NCBI GenBank assembly: GCA_016712635.1
Contig: JADJQS010000002.1
Span: 186,001-250,000 of the forward strand
Source: Gammaproteobacteria bacterium
GTDB lineage: Bacteria; Pseudomonadota; Gammaproteobacteria; SZUA-140
Direction of reading: 5' to 3'
Length of the DNA stretch: 64,000 nucleotides
In this document: in pieces, positions 37,297-46,418 of the stretch
Layout: the number at the start of each line of letters is the position of its first letter
Position numbering within the stretch: the first letter of the stretch is position 1
Position numbers and translations under genes: made by a program
Notes under the pieces: generated by a model
The model's input: only the letters and a program-made list of their open reading frames with translations
Told to the model about the DNA's origin: nothing
Database searches by the model: none

Positions 37297-37632
37297 TTAC
37301 AGTTGCGGTGACCTGGCGACGACGAGGCATGCCACCAGCGGCGCGAGCGTACGCGGGCGCCAGGCAAGCGTGAATGCGACCATCAGGGCCGCCGCGGCGA
37401 GGGCCATGATCCACACCAGGGACGCCATCGAGGCGTGGTCCGCAAGCAGGCACAAGGCCAATGACGCGATCAGTCCCGCCGCGCCCAGCACGCGCATCGT
37501 CACCGCCGGGCGCGACGGCAAGGCACGCTGGCCGGCGACCTGCTGCCAATGGGCCTGCATGGCGAGCGCCAGCCAGGCCAGACCGAGTGCATTGCACACG
37601 AATGCAGCGGCGAGCAGCAGTGCCTCAGGCAT
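37297..37632 (-). CDS. DUF3325 family membrane protein
   Basis: A 111-aa inner-membrane protein with three to four hydrophobic helices (ALLLAAAFVCNALGLAWLAL, LGAAGLIASLALCLLADH, LVWIMALAAAALMVAFTLAW). DUF3325 proteins sit beside PepSY iron-uptake proteins in proteobacteria. Its ATG at 37632 overlaps the PepSY stop by 8 nt, so it is the last gene of a three-gene iron operon. Specific function unknown. Confidence 0.8.
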   Translation of the reverse strand: MPEALLLAAAFVCNALGLAWLALAMQAHWQQVAGQRALPSRPAVTMRVLGAAGLIASLALCLLADHASMASLVWIMALAAAALMVAFTLAWRPRTLAPLVACLVVARSPQL

Positions 37633-39337
37633 GATCCGCCTCCGGCAGCATGTCCTCGCGATCAGACACGATGTCGCCCTGTTCCGCCGCGGTCCCGGTG
37701 GCACGTGCCCGCCGGCGCAGACGCAGAGCCGCCATCACTGCGAGACCCGCACTGACCAGCATGGCGAGATCGAATCCCGCCACCGGCCAGTAGCCCTCCC
37801 CGATGGTCCGCAGCAGATGATCGCCGGTGGTGATCCAGTTCAGCAGCACCGCCAGCACGGCGAGGCCGGCCACGGCCCAGCACTGCTCGGCCCAGGCCGG
37901 CGCGATGCACGCCTGCAGGACCGGCGCCGTGCGCCAGTACGCATGCGCGAGCGCCGCCAGCCAGGCGAACCAGAATATGCGTTCCTCCCAATCGCCGCGG
38001 TGCGCCAGGTCGGCGGGCAACAGCCGGTTGGCCACCAGGATCGAGAGCGTCGCCACCAGCATGCCGGTGACGGTGGTCACGGCGAGCGCGTCGACCCAGC
38101 GCGAACCTGAAATGCCTTGGCCCGCATGCTGGCGCTTGTGCTTCTCGACGAAAAAGATGAAGCCGGTCGCGATGCAGACGCAGCCGGCCAGGCCGCCCAG
38201 CAGGTAGAACCAGCGCAGCAGCCAGTGCTCGAAATGCTGCAGGTGCAGCCCGGCAAGGAAATCATTGATGCCGGTGACCACGGTGGCCGGCGGTTCCTCG
38301 TAGATTACCCGGCCGGTGGGGCCCTCGAAGTGCACGCCCTGCCCCACCAGTGTGACCCGGTCGCTGCCGGCGCGGTAGATGCTGACGTAGCTGCTCGCAT
38401 CCCCGAGGTGATTGATCTCCAGGTAGCCCACGTCGCCGGGCATTTCGCGCGCGGCCCAGCGTCGCCTGGCCTCGTCCACCATCGCGTCCACCGATGCCAG
38501 TGCCGCCGGCGTTCCGGATGGTTCGAAGGCCAGTCCCTTAGCTGCCGCCTCGGCCTGCTGATGTGCCTGCGCCATGGGTTTCAGCATGGTCTCGGTCACC
38601 GGGAAGTATATGCCGGCAAAAATGATCAGTCCGGTCAACGCGAAAAAGAAGTGGAACGGCAAGGCCACCACCCCGGTCAGGTTGTGCAGGTCCAGCACAC
38701 TGCGCCGGGGCTGCTTTTTCGGCCGGAAGGTGAACAGTTCGCGGAAAATCCTGCGGTGGATCACCACGCCGCTGACCAGCGCCGCCAGCATCATCAGGGC
38801 CGCCAGGCCGATGATCCAATAGCCGAGGTCCTTCCAGTGAAGATGCAGGCTGTAGTGCAACGGATAGAAGAAGTCGGTGCCGATGTTGAGCTGGTCGTCG
38901 CGCAGCATCCTGCCGTCGCGCGGGTCGATGGTCGCCCAGCCATGCACATGCTGGTGCTCGTCGGATGCATCCTTGGGCTTGTTGGGGATCGGAAACTCGC
39001 CACCGAGGGCCAGCACCGGATCGCGGTGCGTGGTGTAGGCCCACAACGACGACAGCTTGAGTGTATCAGGGCGCGGGAGATCGCCGATCACACGCTCGGC
39101 GGTGGCCTCCATGTCGTCCGGATGAGGCTTGAGATCGCGGAACACCGGCGCCAGCACTTTGTCGTACGACGGCATCGCCTGCGGTGCGAAGCGCGTCTCG
39201 GGGATGGCCCAGCGGTCGATCTCGCGGTCGAACACCGACAGTGCCCCGAAGAAGAAGGCCGCCATCAGCACGAACCCCAGCACCAGGCCGAACCAGGTAT
39301 GCAGCCACGCCATCGAGAGACGGAAGGACGGGAACAT
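37625..39337 (-). CDS. PepSY-associated transmembrane protein, putative ferri-siderophore reductase
   Basis: A 570-aa inner-membrane protein. It begins with an amphipathic/TM helix (WLHTWFGLVLGFVLMAAFFF), then a periplasmic PepSY-type domain, a TM pair (YWIIGLAALMMLAALVSGVV and LPFHFFFALTGLIIFAGIY), a second periplasmic domain and three to four C-terminal helices. Conserved His in HYSLHLH and HLQHFEHW could bind haem or metal. Related FpvG/FoxB-type proteins reduce siderophore iron in the periplasm. The DUF3649 gene lies 32 nt upstream. Confidence 0.88.
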   Translation of the reverse strand: MFPSFRLSMAWLHTWFGLVLGFVLMAAFFFGALSVFDREIDRWAIPETRFAPQAMPSYDKVLAPVFRDLKPHPDDMEATAERVIGDLPRPDTLKLSSLWAYTTHRDPVLALGGEFPIPNKPKDASDEHQHVHGWATIDPRDGRMLRDDQLNIGTDFFYPLHYSLHLHWKDLGYWIIGLAALMMLAALVSGVVIHRRIFRELFTFRPKKQPRRSVLDLHNLTGVVALPFHFFFALTGLIIFAGIYFPVTETMLKPMAQAHQQAEAAAKGLAFEPSGTPAALASVDAMVDEARRRWAAREMPGDVGYLEINHLGDASSYVSIYRAGSDRVTLVGQGVHFEGPTGRVIYEEPPATVVTGINDFLAGLHLQHFEHWLLRWFYLLGGLAGCVCIATGFIFFVEKHKRQHAGQGISGSRWVDALAVTTVTGMLVATLSILVANRLLPADLAHRGDWEERIFWFAWLAALAHAYWRTAPVLQACIAPAWAEQCWAVAGLAVLAVLLNWITTGDHLLRTIGEGYWPVAGFDLAMLVSAGLAVMAALRLRRRARATGTAAEQGDIVSDREDMLPEADHA

Positions 39338-39369
39338 CGGAGATGTCTCCTATACTGATTTCACTGACG

Positions 39370-39669
39370 TCAAATCAGAAATCGCGATATGGTCCATGCC
39401 GAGCCGGTCATCAGAGCACCCACGCCGGTCAGAAGTGCCCATACCTGCACGATGCCTTCCGCGGCGAATGACCAGCAGAATACGGTCAGAAAGACGAGAA
39501 ACGCGAGCATCATCGTCAGGCTGTACGCGTCATTGAACGACACACCAAAGGCGGGCAACAGGGCAATACCCATCGCAGCAAATCCCCAGGTGAATACATA
39601 TCCGCCGAGCAGGCTGGCGGCGATGCGCAAGAAAACGAGGCGTGGAACGGCGAGTGTCTCGGTGGCCAT
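39370..39669 (-). CDS. DUF3649 family membrane protein
   Basis: A 99-aa membrane protein (MATETLAVPRLVFLRIAASL) with three hydrophobic segments, including GYVFTWGFAAMGIALLPAFG and TMMLAFLVFLTVFCWSFAAE. DUF3649 occurs at the head of siderophore-uptake PepSY operons. The ATG at 39669 has a GGGAGCAG ribosome site; an earlier start at 39711 adds 14 unrelated residues. A Fur-box-like sequence lies about 70 nt upstream. Confidence 0.78.
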   Translation of the reverse strand: MATETLAVPRLVFLRIAASLLGGYVFTWGFAAMGIALLPAFGVSFNDAYSLTMMLAFLVFLTVFCWSFAAEGIVQVWALLTGVGALMTGSAWTISRFLI

Positions 39670-39740
39670 ACTGCTCCCGTTGCATTCATGACATTCTGCG
39701 TCTGCTGGCAACCTCGTGATGTCGCCGACGCCTATTCGCG

Positions 39741-39761
39741 TATAATAATTATTCTCAATCG
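39741..39761 (-). promoter_or_regulatory. Candidate Fur box for the DUF3649-PepSY-DUF3325 operon
   Basis: The sequence tataataattattctcaatc matches the usual Fur pattern (AAT-ATT-CTCA) better than the box at 36561 and shares its core. It lies upstream of the iron operon on the minus strand. No TonB-dependent receptor gene follows, which is unusual for this kind of operon. Confidence 0.7.
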
Positions 39762-40205
39762 TATCAGTGCCCGGAACTCGATTGCAAGCATCAACACTAT
39801 GTCGGCGGCCCGGCCGGCAGACAGGTTGATGTCATCTATTTGAATTATTGATTGAATTCGTACTGCCCGCGATAGTAGAGACCAGCCCATTCCTGAGCGG
39901 ATTCATCGAGGAAACTCCCCGCTTCACCACGGTACTGAAGTACACAGAGCTGAATCTCCGATTTTGCGGCAAGCGGCGACCCGGTCCATCGTCATGCGGT
40001 AACAGCAAGATACAGAGATAGCTTAGAAAGCACTGGCGAGCGGCTTGGTGCCGATGCGGTTCATACAGGAACATGCAAGTCTTGCGGGTGATGACCATGA
40101 AGTTATCCTGCGGCATTCTGAAGCGCAGGAAACGCAATTTGGACAATCATGGGGGGATTATGACTGCAGACAGAACAATGGGGACCGCTTCCTGATCGCG
40201 CCGTT
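39762..40205. other. Gene-poor interval
   Basis: About 440 nt of lower-GC sequence between the iron operon and the CorC-type gene. Short open frames exist on both strands (for example 39832-40146 minus, 104 codons), but their composition and lack of ribosome sites do not support coding. It may hold the remains of a lost gene; no repeats or RNA genes seen. Confidence 0.5.
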
Positions 40206-41525
40206 TTATCCCGTGGAGCTTATGTCCGTTTCCAGCTGATCGCCGATCGACGCCACCAGCACCTTGTCGACGCGGTGACCGTCCATGTCCACCACCTCGA
40301 ACCGGTAGTTGTCCAGGGAAAAATATTCGCCTGCGGCCGGGACATGCCCGAATTGGTGCAGTACAAGTCCGGCAAGTGTGTGGAATGACGCGTCCTGCGG
40401 GAGCGTGTGCAGCCCGAGGAGATCCCGCACCTCATCCACCGGCAGGCTGCCGTCAAGCAACCATGTCCCGTCCTCCCTGCGGACACTCTGAGGCTCGCCT
40501 TCTTCCACATTTTCGGCGATTTCACCCGCAATCGAAGTCAGAATATCGGTCGCGGTCACCAGCCCCTGCACACCGCCGTATTCGTCCACCACCACGGCCA
40601 TGGGCACCTCAACCTGACGCAGTTGCTCCAGGGCGTTGAGCGCCCGGATATCCTCATGCACGAACAAAGGCTGCAGCAGCACTCCCCTCACATCGAGCGG
40701 ATGTCCGTCGAGCACCTGCGCCAGAAGATCGCGCACCTGAACCACCCCAAGCACCTCGTCGAGCTCTCCCCGGCTGACCAGAAAACGGCTATAAGGACTG
40801 TCCCGCAGCAGGGGGCGGATGTCCTGTTCTGCCGTCTCGATGTCGAGCCACATGATATCGACCCGCGGCGTCATCAGGGCCTGGATGGGCCGGTCGGCGA
40901 GACGCATCACGCCGCGAATCATGTCGCGCTCGGCGTGCTCCACCACACCGGTGTCGGCCGCCTCGGAAATCAGGGATCTGATCTCCTCGTCGGTAATCTT
41001 GTGCGTCGATACGGCGTGACGCCCCAGCAGACGGAGCACAAACCGGGTGGAAGCATCAAGCACCACCACCATAGGTGTAAACAATGACGCCAGCACGCGC
41101 ATGGGCAGCGATACCACGGATGCGATGCGCTCCGCGTTCGCCAACGCGATGCGCTTGGGAACCAGCTCACCCAGAATGAGCGAAAAATAAGTAATTCCCG
41201 CCACGACTATCGCCAGCGCCAGGATCTCGCTCACTGATTCAAGCCACGTGAAACCGGCCAGCCACCCCGATAGAGACGCTGCCAGGGTCTTTTCTCCATA
41301 TGCCCCGGCAAAGATACCTATCATGGTAATACCGATCTGTACCGTCGACAGAAATGGCCCGGGGGATTCGGCGAGACTCAAGGCGTTCCGGGCCGCATTG
41401 CTCCCTGCATCCGCCATGGCCTTGAGTCGCGCACGACGTGATGAAAGTACCGCGAGCTCGGACATGGCGAAGAAGCCGTTGAGCAATATCAACAGCAGCA
41501 GGACAACCAGTTCCCAGGGGAACAT
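40206..41525 (-). CDS. CNNM/CBS/CorC_HlyC domain membrane protein
   Basis: A 439-aa hemolysin-family transporter-like protein. Residues 1-190 form the CNNM (DUF21) membrane domain starting FPWELVVLLLLILLNGFFAMSE and including ITYFSLILGELVPKRIALAN. A CBS pair follows (VMRLADRPIQALMTPRVDI; VVDEYGGVQGLVTATDILTSI), then a CorC_HlyC domain (LPVDEVRDLLGLHTLPQDAS). The family is linked to magnesium or cobalt export. Confidence 0.9.
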   Translation of the reverse strand: MFPWELVVLLLLILLNGFFAMSELAVLSSRRARLKAMADAGSNAARNALSLAESPGPFLSTVQIGITMIGIFAGAYGEKTLAASLSGWLAGFTWLESVSEILALAIVVAGITYFSLILGELVPKRIALANAERIASVVSLPMRVLASLFTPMVVVLDASTRFVLRLLGRHAVSTHKITDEEIRSLISEAADTGVVEHAERDMIRGVMRLADRPIQALMTPRVDIMWLDIETAEQDIRPLLRDSPYSRFLVSRGELDEVLGVVQVRDLLAQVLDGHPLDVRGVLLQPLFVHEDIRALNALEQLRQVEVPMAVVVDEYGGVQGLVTATDILTSIAGEIAENVEEGEPQSVRREDGTWLLDGSLPVDEVRDLLGLHTLPQDASFHTLAGLVLHQFGHVPAAGEYFSLDNYRFEVVDMDGHRVDKVLVASIGDQLETDISSTG

Positions 41526-41664
41526 GATGGATCAGCCGACCGTGATATCCGGCACGCGGACCGCAGCGTACGACGGAACTTCACCGTTTGGCGGATACAA
41601 GAAGCCTCGTAGCAGAGTGAAAAGCAGGTGATTGCGAACTGTATGCGCCATGGCTACATCGCCG

Positions 41665-42006
41665 TCATGCCTTGTTGGTCGGGCCCGCGCGATAGCCCTC
41701 GGCAAATCCCCTGTTAAATCCGGCAAGAGAATCTCTGGCTTTCGTGACCAGAATCAACCCTGCGGCGACCAGGCCGAGCAGGATCGCGGCTTCAGCACCC
41801 AGCGCGGTGTAGATCCCGTAGCCGATCGCACCAGCCACGATTGCGACAAGGCAGATCATCAGCAGATAGCTGGCCACCGTGGAAACCAGGTCGAAATTGG
41901 TGACCAGAAATAGGACCAGCAAGACAGCTATTCCTACCGGAAAGAACAAGTCCATAGCAAGCCGCTTCAAATGTGAGGAGTTTTCATTATGAACAATTTG
42001 AGTCAT
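41665..42006 (-). CDS. Small membrane protein of unknown function
   Basis: A 113-aa protein with three hydrophobic segments: MDLFFPVGIAVLLVLFLVTN, VASYLLMICLVAIVAGAIG and LGAEAAILLGLVAAGLILVT, ending in a charged tail (FAEGYRAG). No family recognised. A start at 41955 (MDLFFPVG) is equally possible, since the first 17 residues are polar and may not belong. Located between the CorC-type gene and the secreted paralogue pair. Confidence 0.55.
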   Translation of the reverse strand: MTQIVHNENSSHLKRLAMDLFFPVGIAVLLVLFLVTNFDLVSTVASYLLMICLVAIVAGAIGYGIYTALGAEAAILLGLVAAGLILVTKARDSLAGFNRGFAEGYRAGPTNKA

Positions 42007-42324
42007 GTATGTCCATCATGTTTGTCTCGCTGAATGTCTAACCCTTGCTGCATGGAACAAATTGTCCTGCATTTTTCCGCACCGCCCTGCATAACGTCTG
42101 CTACCGAAAGAACTCCGCTTTCGCATGATCCTGAACCTGTTTTCAGGCAGTTATTCACGCCTGAAACCATCCACTGATCATCTGCTGATCGACTGATTGA
42201 GTTAGGTAAAACGCGGTCAAGTTCCCACGCATTTCGCTTTGGATAGTGATTAATAAATGCGCATGAATTGCCGCTAACCATATTCGAGAGTCATGTGCGC
42301 GTATACATACAGGAGAGCGTCTCA
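42007..42324. other. Upstream region of the secreted paralogue pair
   Basis: A 318-nt lower-GC interval without a convincing gene. It must contain the promoter of the 42325 gene, but no clean sigma-70 pair stands out. An AGGAGAG ribosome site at 42311-42317 serves the downstream ATG. A minus-strand open frame across the interval lacks any coding signs. Confidence 0.5.
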
Positions 42325-43365
42325 ATGAAAAAAATTACAGCATTAACCATGGCGTCAGCCGCCTCGCTGTTCGTGGGTGGCACAGCCATGGCGGCTCCCA
42401 TAGGGGGCTACGACGCATGGACGGTATCGAGCGGAACAATCACTGCGACCTGCCCGGCAGGCCATACCTGTTCCAATCTGGATGCGACGGGTAACGGCAT
42501 TCTTCAGCAGCGGGTTACGGATAGCGCGGATACGACCGTCTCCTATTTCAGGACGATCGTGACGGATGAAGGCGCGACTGCGACCGATCTTGCCTCGGTA
42601 CAGGCGCTGGGTTTCAGGATTGAGGGGATGGTGGGCGCCGAGGATGGCTCGGGCAACTATGTCAACCGCAGCGTGATCAAGGCCGGCACTCAGCTTGGCA
42701 ACGATGCGATGTCGACCGCAGCCGAAGTAGGCCAAGGCACTCTGATCGGAATAGCACACTTTATCGCGGATCAGGAACAGGGCCTGGGTGCAACCACCCG
42801 CAGGATGGACTGGCATTTCCATGAGAACGGTGTCAACTACCTCGAGTTGAATCATTACTCCACCAGCGGTGTCGCGGATGACGGTCCTGGCGGCACAAAC
42901 GCGGGCACAGGAAATGAGGGCGCGGTGACAGTACGTCGCTCCGGCAACCTGTCATCGGCCGGAACGCTGACCCTCGATCCGGGCGGTGCCAATGAACAAA
43001 CACTGGCCTATGCGACAGGCGGCAGCGTTACCGCTGTCTGGCTGACGCAGGCCGCATCAGGCGTTGGTGTAGGTGTGACTGGCGCCCTGAGTCGCACGCT
43101 GGGTGTTCAGCGATATACCGCCATAACGACTAACGGCAAGACCAACGCCGGCGGCACAAGCATTTCGCAGAATAATGCTGACGGTGTCGGTGCTTTCGTA
43201 GCAACCAGCAATGGCGCCGACCTTGAGATCAGCGGCACGCAGTGGGGATGGGACACGGTGTTGTTTGGCACGCAGCCGCAGGAGTATTTCGCAAACTCGA
43301 CCAACGCGGGATTGCGAGCGCCAGATGCCCCCGGCACCTTCGCCAACGACTACATCCTGCCCTGA
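42325..43365 (+). CDS. Secreted protein of unknown function (paralogue 1)
   Basis: A 346-aa protein with a clear signal peptide (KKITALTMASAASLFVGGTAMA). The mature part is rich in Gly, Thr, Ala and Ser and short in Lys. It shares with the next gene GYDAWTVSSGTIT, two Cys about six residues apart (CPAGHTC), a segment YFRTIVTDEGAT, then LAYATGG, GVQRYT and WGWDTVLFG near the end. The first region plus the WxWD end look like a beta-sandwich surface protein. No PEP-CTERM or LPXTG sorting tail is present. Strong AGGAGAG ribosome site. Confidence 0.75.
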   Translation: MKKITALTMASAASLFVGGTAMAAPIGGYDAWTVSSGTITATCPAGHTCSNLDATGNGILQQRVTDSADTTVSYFRTIVTDEGATATDLASVQALGFRIEGMVGAEDGSGNYVNRSVIKAGTQLGNDAMSTAAEVGQGTLIGIAHFIADQEQGLGATTRRMDWHFHENGVNYLELNHYSTSGVADDGPGGTNAGTGNEGAVTVRRSGNLSSAGTLTLDPGGANEQTLAYATGGSVTAVWLTQAASGVGVGVTGALSRTLGVQRYTAITTNGKTNAGGTSISQNNADGVGAFVATSNGADLEISGTQWGWDTVLFGTQPQEYFANSTNAGLRAPDAPGTFANDYILP

Positions 43366-43402
43366 TGGCGTACCGAACATCGCAATGCGATAGGAGAACA
43401 AT

Positions 43403-44332
43403 ATGAATCGTAAGTATCTACTCAAGGTGGCGCTGGCAACGGCAGGGGGACTTTTTGTATCGAACGCAGCCGTGGCCGGCTCTGCCGCCTCACATAACGC
43501 CCCGTTAAGCTTTGATCAGTACTCGGTTGCCAGCGGTGTGATTACCGACACCTCGACGGAATGTTCCACCACCTGGACTTGCGTCACGCTGGATGCCACC
43601 AGCGCGGGCATGCTGATGCAGCAGATCACCGATCCTGGCACCGGCGTCTCCTTCATCCGCACCATTACGGTGGATGAAGCCGCGACCGGAACCACTGCGA
43701 GCGGCCTCGAGTTCTGGCAGGAGACACAGTCGTTGACCAGCGGTGTCAATACCAATAATGTCGCTGTCTCACTGGGTATCGTAGAGAATGGCATGGACTT
43801 CCGCATGAAGCTCTTCGAGGCTTCATTCCGCAGTGATGGCGACATCACGGTCCCGACCAGCGGCGGCGGCGGCGCTGAAATGTATATTAACCAGCAGATC
43901 AGCAGCGCCGGCCAGACCTTCCAGCAGGATGGCGTCAATGGCAATGCGCGTCAGCGCATCGACCAGGTCATGGGCACCAATCCCGGCATGTTCACCTATG
44001 CATCCATCGATGGCACTGCATTCATGCCGACAGCGGGCGGGACCCTGGGCGGCACGGTAATGCCCTCACTCGCCTATGCGTCGACCGATGGCCTGAGCGT
44101 GGTGTGGATGGGTGCCGACATGCCCGGAAATGCGGCGGCGACTGCCCGTCAGTTCGGATATCAGAGGTACAGCAACTGGGGCACGGTTGCCGTGACCAAT
44201 CCGGGCACCACCTCCCCGGGCGGCACATCGACCTATATGTCCCTGGGCCCGTCGGCCACGTTCACCGATAACGGTTCGTGGGATTGGGATGCTGCGCTGT
44301 GGGATCTGGGCGGTGCACCCACTGGCCCTTGA
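43403..44332 (+). CDS. Secreted protein of unknown function (paralogue 2)
   Basis: A 309-aa exported protein with a signal peptide (KYLLKVALATAGGLFVSNAAVA). It is a diverged paralogue of the gene 37 nt upstream: FDQYSVASGVIT, two Cys (ECSTTWTC), FIRTITVDEAAT, SLAYASTDG, GYQRYS and WDWDAALWDLGG align in order. The middle part differs. A TAGGAGAA ribosome site precedes the ATG, and a strong terminator follows. Both genes probably form one transcript. Confidence 0.75.
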   Translation: MNRKYLLKVALATAGGLFVSNAAVAGSAASHNAPLSFDQYSVASGVITDTSTECSTTWTCVTLDATSAGMLMQQITDPGTGVSFIRTITVDEAATGTTASGLEFWQETQSLTSGVNTNNVAVSLGIVENGMDFRMKLFEASFRSDGDITVPTSGGGGAEMYINQQISSAGQTFQQDGVNGNARQRIDQVMGTNPGMFTYASIDGTAFMPTAGGTLGGTVMPSLAYASTDGLSVVWMGADMPGNAAATARQFGYQRYSNWGTVAVTNPGTTSPGGTSTYMSLGPSATFTDNGSWDWDAALWDLGGAPTGP

Positions 44333-44378
44333 CAGGGCCGGGTATCCGTCAAGCTGCAGCCTGATAGTAGTTGAAAGA

Positions 44379-44427
44379 AACGGTCGGCTCTGCCCATGGA
44401 TGGGTGGACCGACCGTTGAATTTTTTC
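44379..44427 (+). terminator. Terminator after the secreted paralogue pair
   Basis: Nine-bp arms aacggtcgg and ccgaccgtt enclose a 21-nt loop that folds further (cccat/atggg), followed by gaattttttcc. It ends the two-gene unit and lies 70 nt before the convergent sulfotransferase gene, for which it may also act. Confidence 0.85.
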
Positions 44428-44499
44428 CTTCTGTGTAGCCCGGGAAGTCCCGCCTGGCGTAGTCACATAGCTGCCGGCCTGATGAATGCCCGAATGCAT

Positions 44500-45369
44500 T
44501 CATGCCGCCGACATGGCACGGTAACCGATCATTTCCATCGATTCGGAAACCATATCAAGAATTTCCTCCCGTACCTGCCGGGGCACCTGATCACCGCCCA
44601 TATCTATCTTTCCTGACCGGAAAAACTGGGGATTGCGCGAGGTGGCGCGCATGCGCCCGATACTGGTTTCATCAACGATCCTGTCGAGCACGCCATCATC
44701 GGTATCTGCGTGCAGAAAAGTGAATATTTCCTGCAGCACCGTCCTGCGATCTGCCACCAGATTCTCATAGCAGACCAGGTGCACATTGTTCCGCCCTGCA
44801 GCGAAATCATGCCAGCGGGCGACATTCTGCTTGAATTGCTGCGCGGCCTGGCGCAGCCATCCCGCGAGGTCGCCGTACTGGGTGACAATCTGGCTGTGGC
44901 GCGGATCGTTTTCTTCACGCGCGAGGCGCAGGTTATGATGCCATGCCGACAAACCCTGATCGATGGGGTTGCGGAAGATGGCGATAAGCCCGGGCTGATC
45001 AAACAGCTCGTTAAAGAATTCAAGATTGGCAATGATGTTGTTATCGTTGGCCCCGATGATCGTCTTGCCTTTTGCCGCGTCGCGCATCATGGTTTCGATT
45101 GCCGAACGGAATATCATGTTGACGCTTTCGCCCCCCACCAGGCTGGCCCCCTGCCCGCCGGTCCGTCTGTCTACCTGCTGCAATACTTTATTGAATTCCC
45201 CAAACACCCATTTGAGTCCCTCGTGCAGGAATCGAGAGTCATACTCCGATGGACACGATACCTGAGGATGCAGATTCAGCGCGCGCTGCAACAGCGTCGT
45301 CCCCGACTTGGGAGGACCAAAGCAGAAAAACAGTTGACTTGGTTGTGGCCTGATTTCCAAATCAATCAT
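44500..45369 (-). CDS. Sulfotransferase family protein
   Basis: A 289-aa PAPS-dependent sulfotransferase-like protein. The 5'-phosphosulfate loop is FGPPKSGTTLLQ near residue 20, and the 3'-phosphate site is IFRNPIDQGLSAWHHN near residue 140. A later CYENLVADR motif is also typical. The acceptor substrate (carbohydrate, lipid or protein) cannot be told. It is isolated, convergent with the secreted paralogues and flanked by a gene-poor 528-nt interval; it may have been acquired. Confidence 0.87.
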   Translation of the reverse strand: MIDLEIRPQPSQLFFCFGPPKSGTTLLQRALNLHPQVSCPSEYDSRFLHEGLKWVFGEFNKVLQQVDRRTGGQGASLVGGESVNMIFRSAIETMMRDAAKGKTIIGANDNNIIANLEFFNELFDQPGLIAIFRNPIDQGLSAWHHNLRLAREENDPRHSQIVTQYGDLAGWLRQAAQQFKQNVARWHDFAAGRNNVHLVCYENLVADRRTVLQEIFTFLHADTDDGVLDRIVDETSIGRMRATSRNPQFFRSGKIDMGGDQVPRQVREEILDMVSESMEMIGYRAMSAA

Positions 45370-45897
45370 TACCGTTACTAATTTATGGACTTATGCGTAC
45401 CCTGAACTATGTCGGACACGCTGATAACAGAAATAAATAACGACGAAACAGACTGCGGAGTTCCCTATTCTAATTCGTGCCGTGATTGATGCAAGTGATG
45501 AACCGGCGGGTATCAGCGAGATATCACATGAAACGTAATTACTTATTACCGCAGTGATGTATTTGAAGCGACTATCTCAATGCGATCACTGATCTCATTG
45601 GAGGCTGGGGAATGTATCTTCCGTTATCCGCACACTCAATATGCACAGACCGCACGCTGCACGACGCTCTTTCATACATGCGGGTGCCTCGCCCGTCAGC
45701 TCGCCCTCATGCATGGCGACAGCCGGGACTTTCCTACGTGGGGACTCGCAATCAACGTTAAAGGCTCACTTGCGATGGTCTCTGCAGTACATTTGGTCTC
45801 GCATCGATACCGCATGGCGAGCATGACGCCGCAGCCATGCCGAGGCGTGAGGATATAAGACTGATAAATCCACGGAAATGCTATGACAAAAGAAAGA
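45370..45897. other. Gene-poor interval downstream of the initiator tRNA
   Basis: 528 nt of lower-GC sequence between the sulfotransferase start and the tRNA 3' end. The only sizeable open frame (45580-45858, plus) has no ribosome site or family features. I looked for a second partial copy of the tRNA 3' end, which would mark an integration site, and did not see one. Confidence 0.5.
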
Positions 45898-45974
<77 letters not shown>

Positions 45975-46031
45975 CCCGACTTGGGAGGCCTATAGTACAG
46001 AACACAGGCGCCGTTATCAAGCCTCAGCCAA

Positions 46032-46418
46032 TCAAGGCGCCTGGCGCTCAAGGATCACGAAGGCCACGGCATACTGCTCCTCGTCGGAAATGGACACATG
46101 GCTGCAGGAGATACGCGCCTCGTGACAAAGGGTTGCGGCGCGACCGCTGTAGGACAGGCTTGGCTTCCCACGCTCATCATGCTCCACACAGATCTGCCGC
46201 AGATGCACCCCTGCGCCCAGCCCGGTACCGAGCGCTTTGGCCACCGCCTCCTTGACCGCAAAACGCTTGGCCAGAAAGCGGGCGGGATGAAAAATATCGC
46301 GATATTGTTCGAACTCGTGTTCTGTCAGTATCCGCCGCGCGAAGCGGTCGCCGTACCGCTCAAGGTTTGTCTGCATGCGCATCACTGACACGATGTCAGT
46401 CCCGATCCCGTGGATCAT
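46032..46418 (-). CDS. acpS: Holo-[acyl-carrier-protein] synthase
   Basis: Transfers 4'-phosphopantetheine from CoA to acyl-carrier protein. The 128-aa product has the family start MIHGIGTDIVSVMRM with the metal-binding Asp, the second motif RFLAKRFAVKEAVAKALGTG, and CSHVSISDEEQYAVAFV at the end. The ATG overlaps the pdxJ stop by 4 nt, as in most gammaproteobacteria. Confidence 0.96.
   Translation of the reverse strand: MIHGIGTDIVSVMRMQTNLERYGDRFARRILTEHEFEQYRDIFHPARFLAKRFAVKEAVAKALGTGLGAGVHLRQICVEHDERGKPSLSYSGRAATLCHEARISCSHVSISDEEQYAVAFVILERQAP

Noticed and set aside
39832..40146. 104-codon minus-strand frame in the gene-poor interval
   Set aside because: No ribosome site, no recognisable domain and atypical composition; kept only as part of the interval note.
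41532..41651. Short minus-strand frame (about 39 codons) after the CorC-type gene
   Set aside because: Too short and unsupported; no ribosome site or homology seen.
42003..42281. 92-codon minus-strand frame upstream of the secreted pair
   Set aside because: Overlaps the promoter region of the plus-strand genes and shows no protein family signs.
45580..45858. 92-codon plus-strand frame before the initiator tRNA
   Set aside because: No ribosome site or conserved features; random in a low-GC interval.
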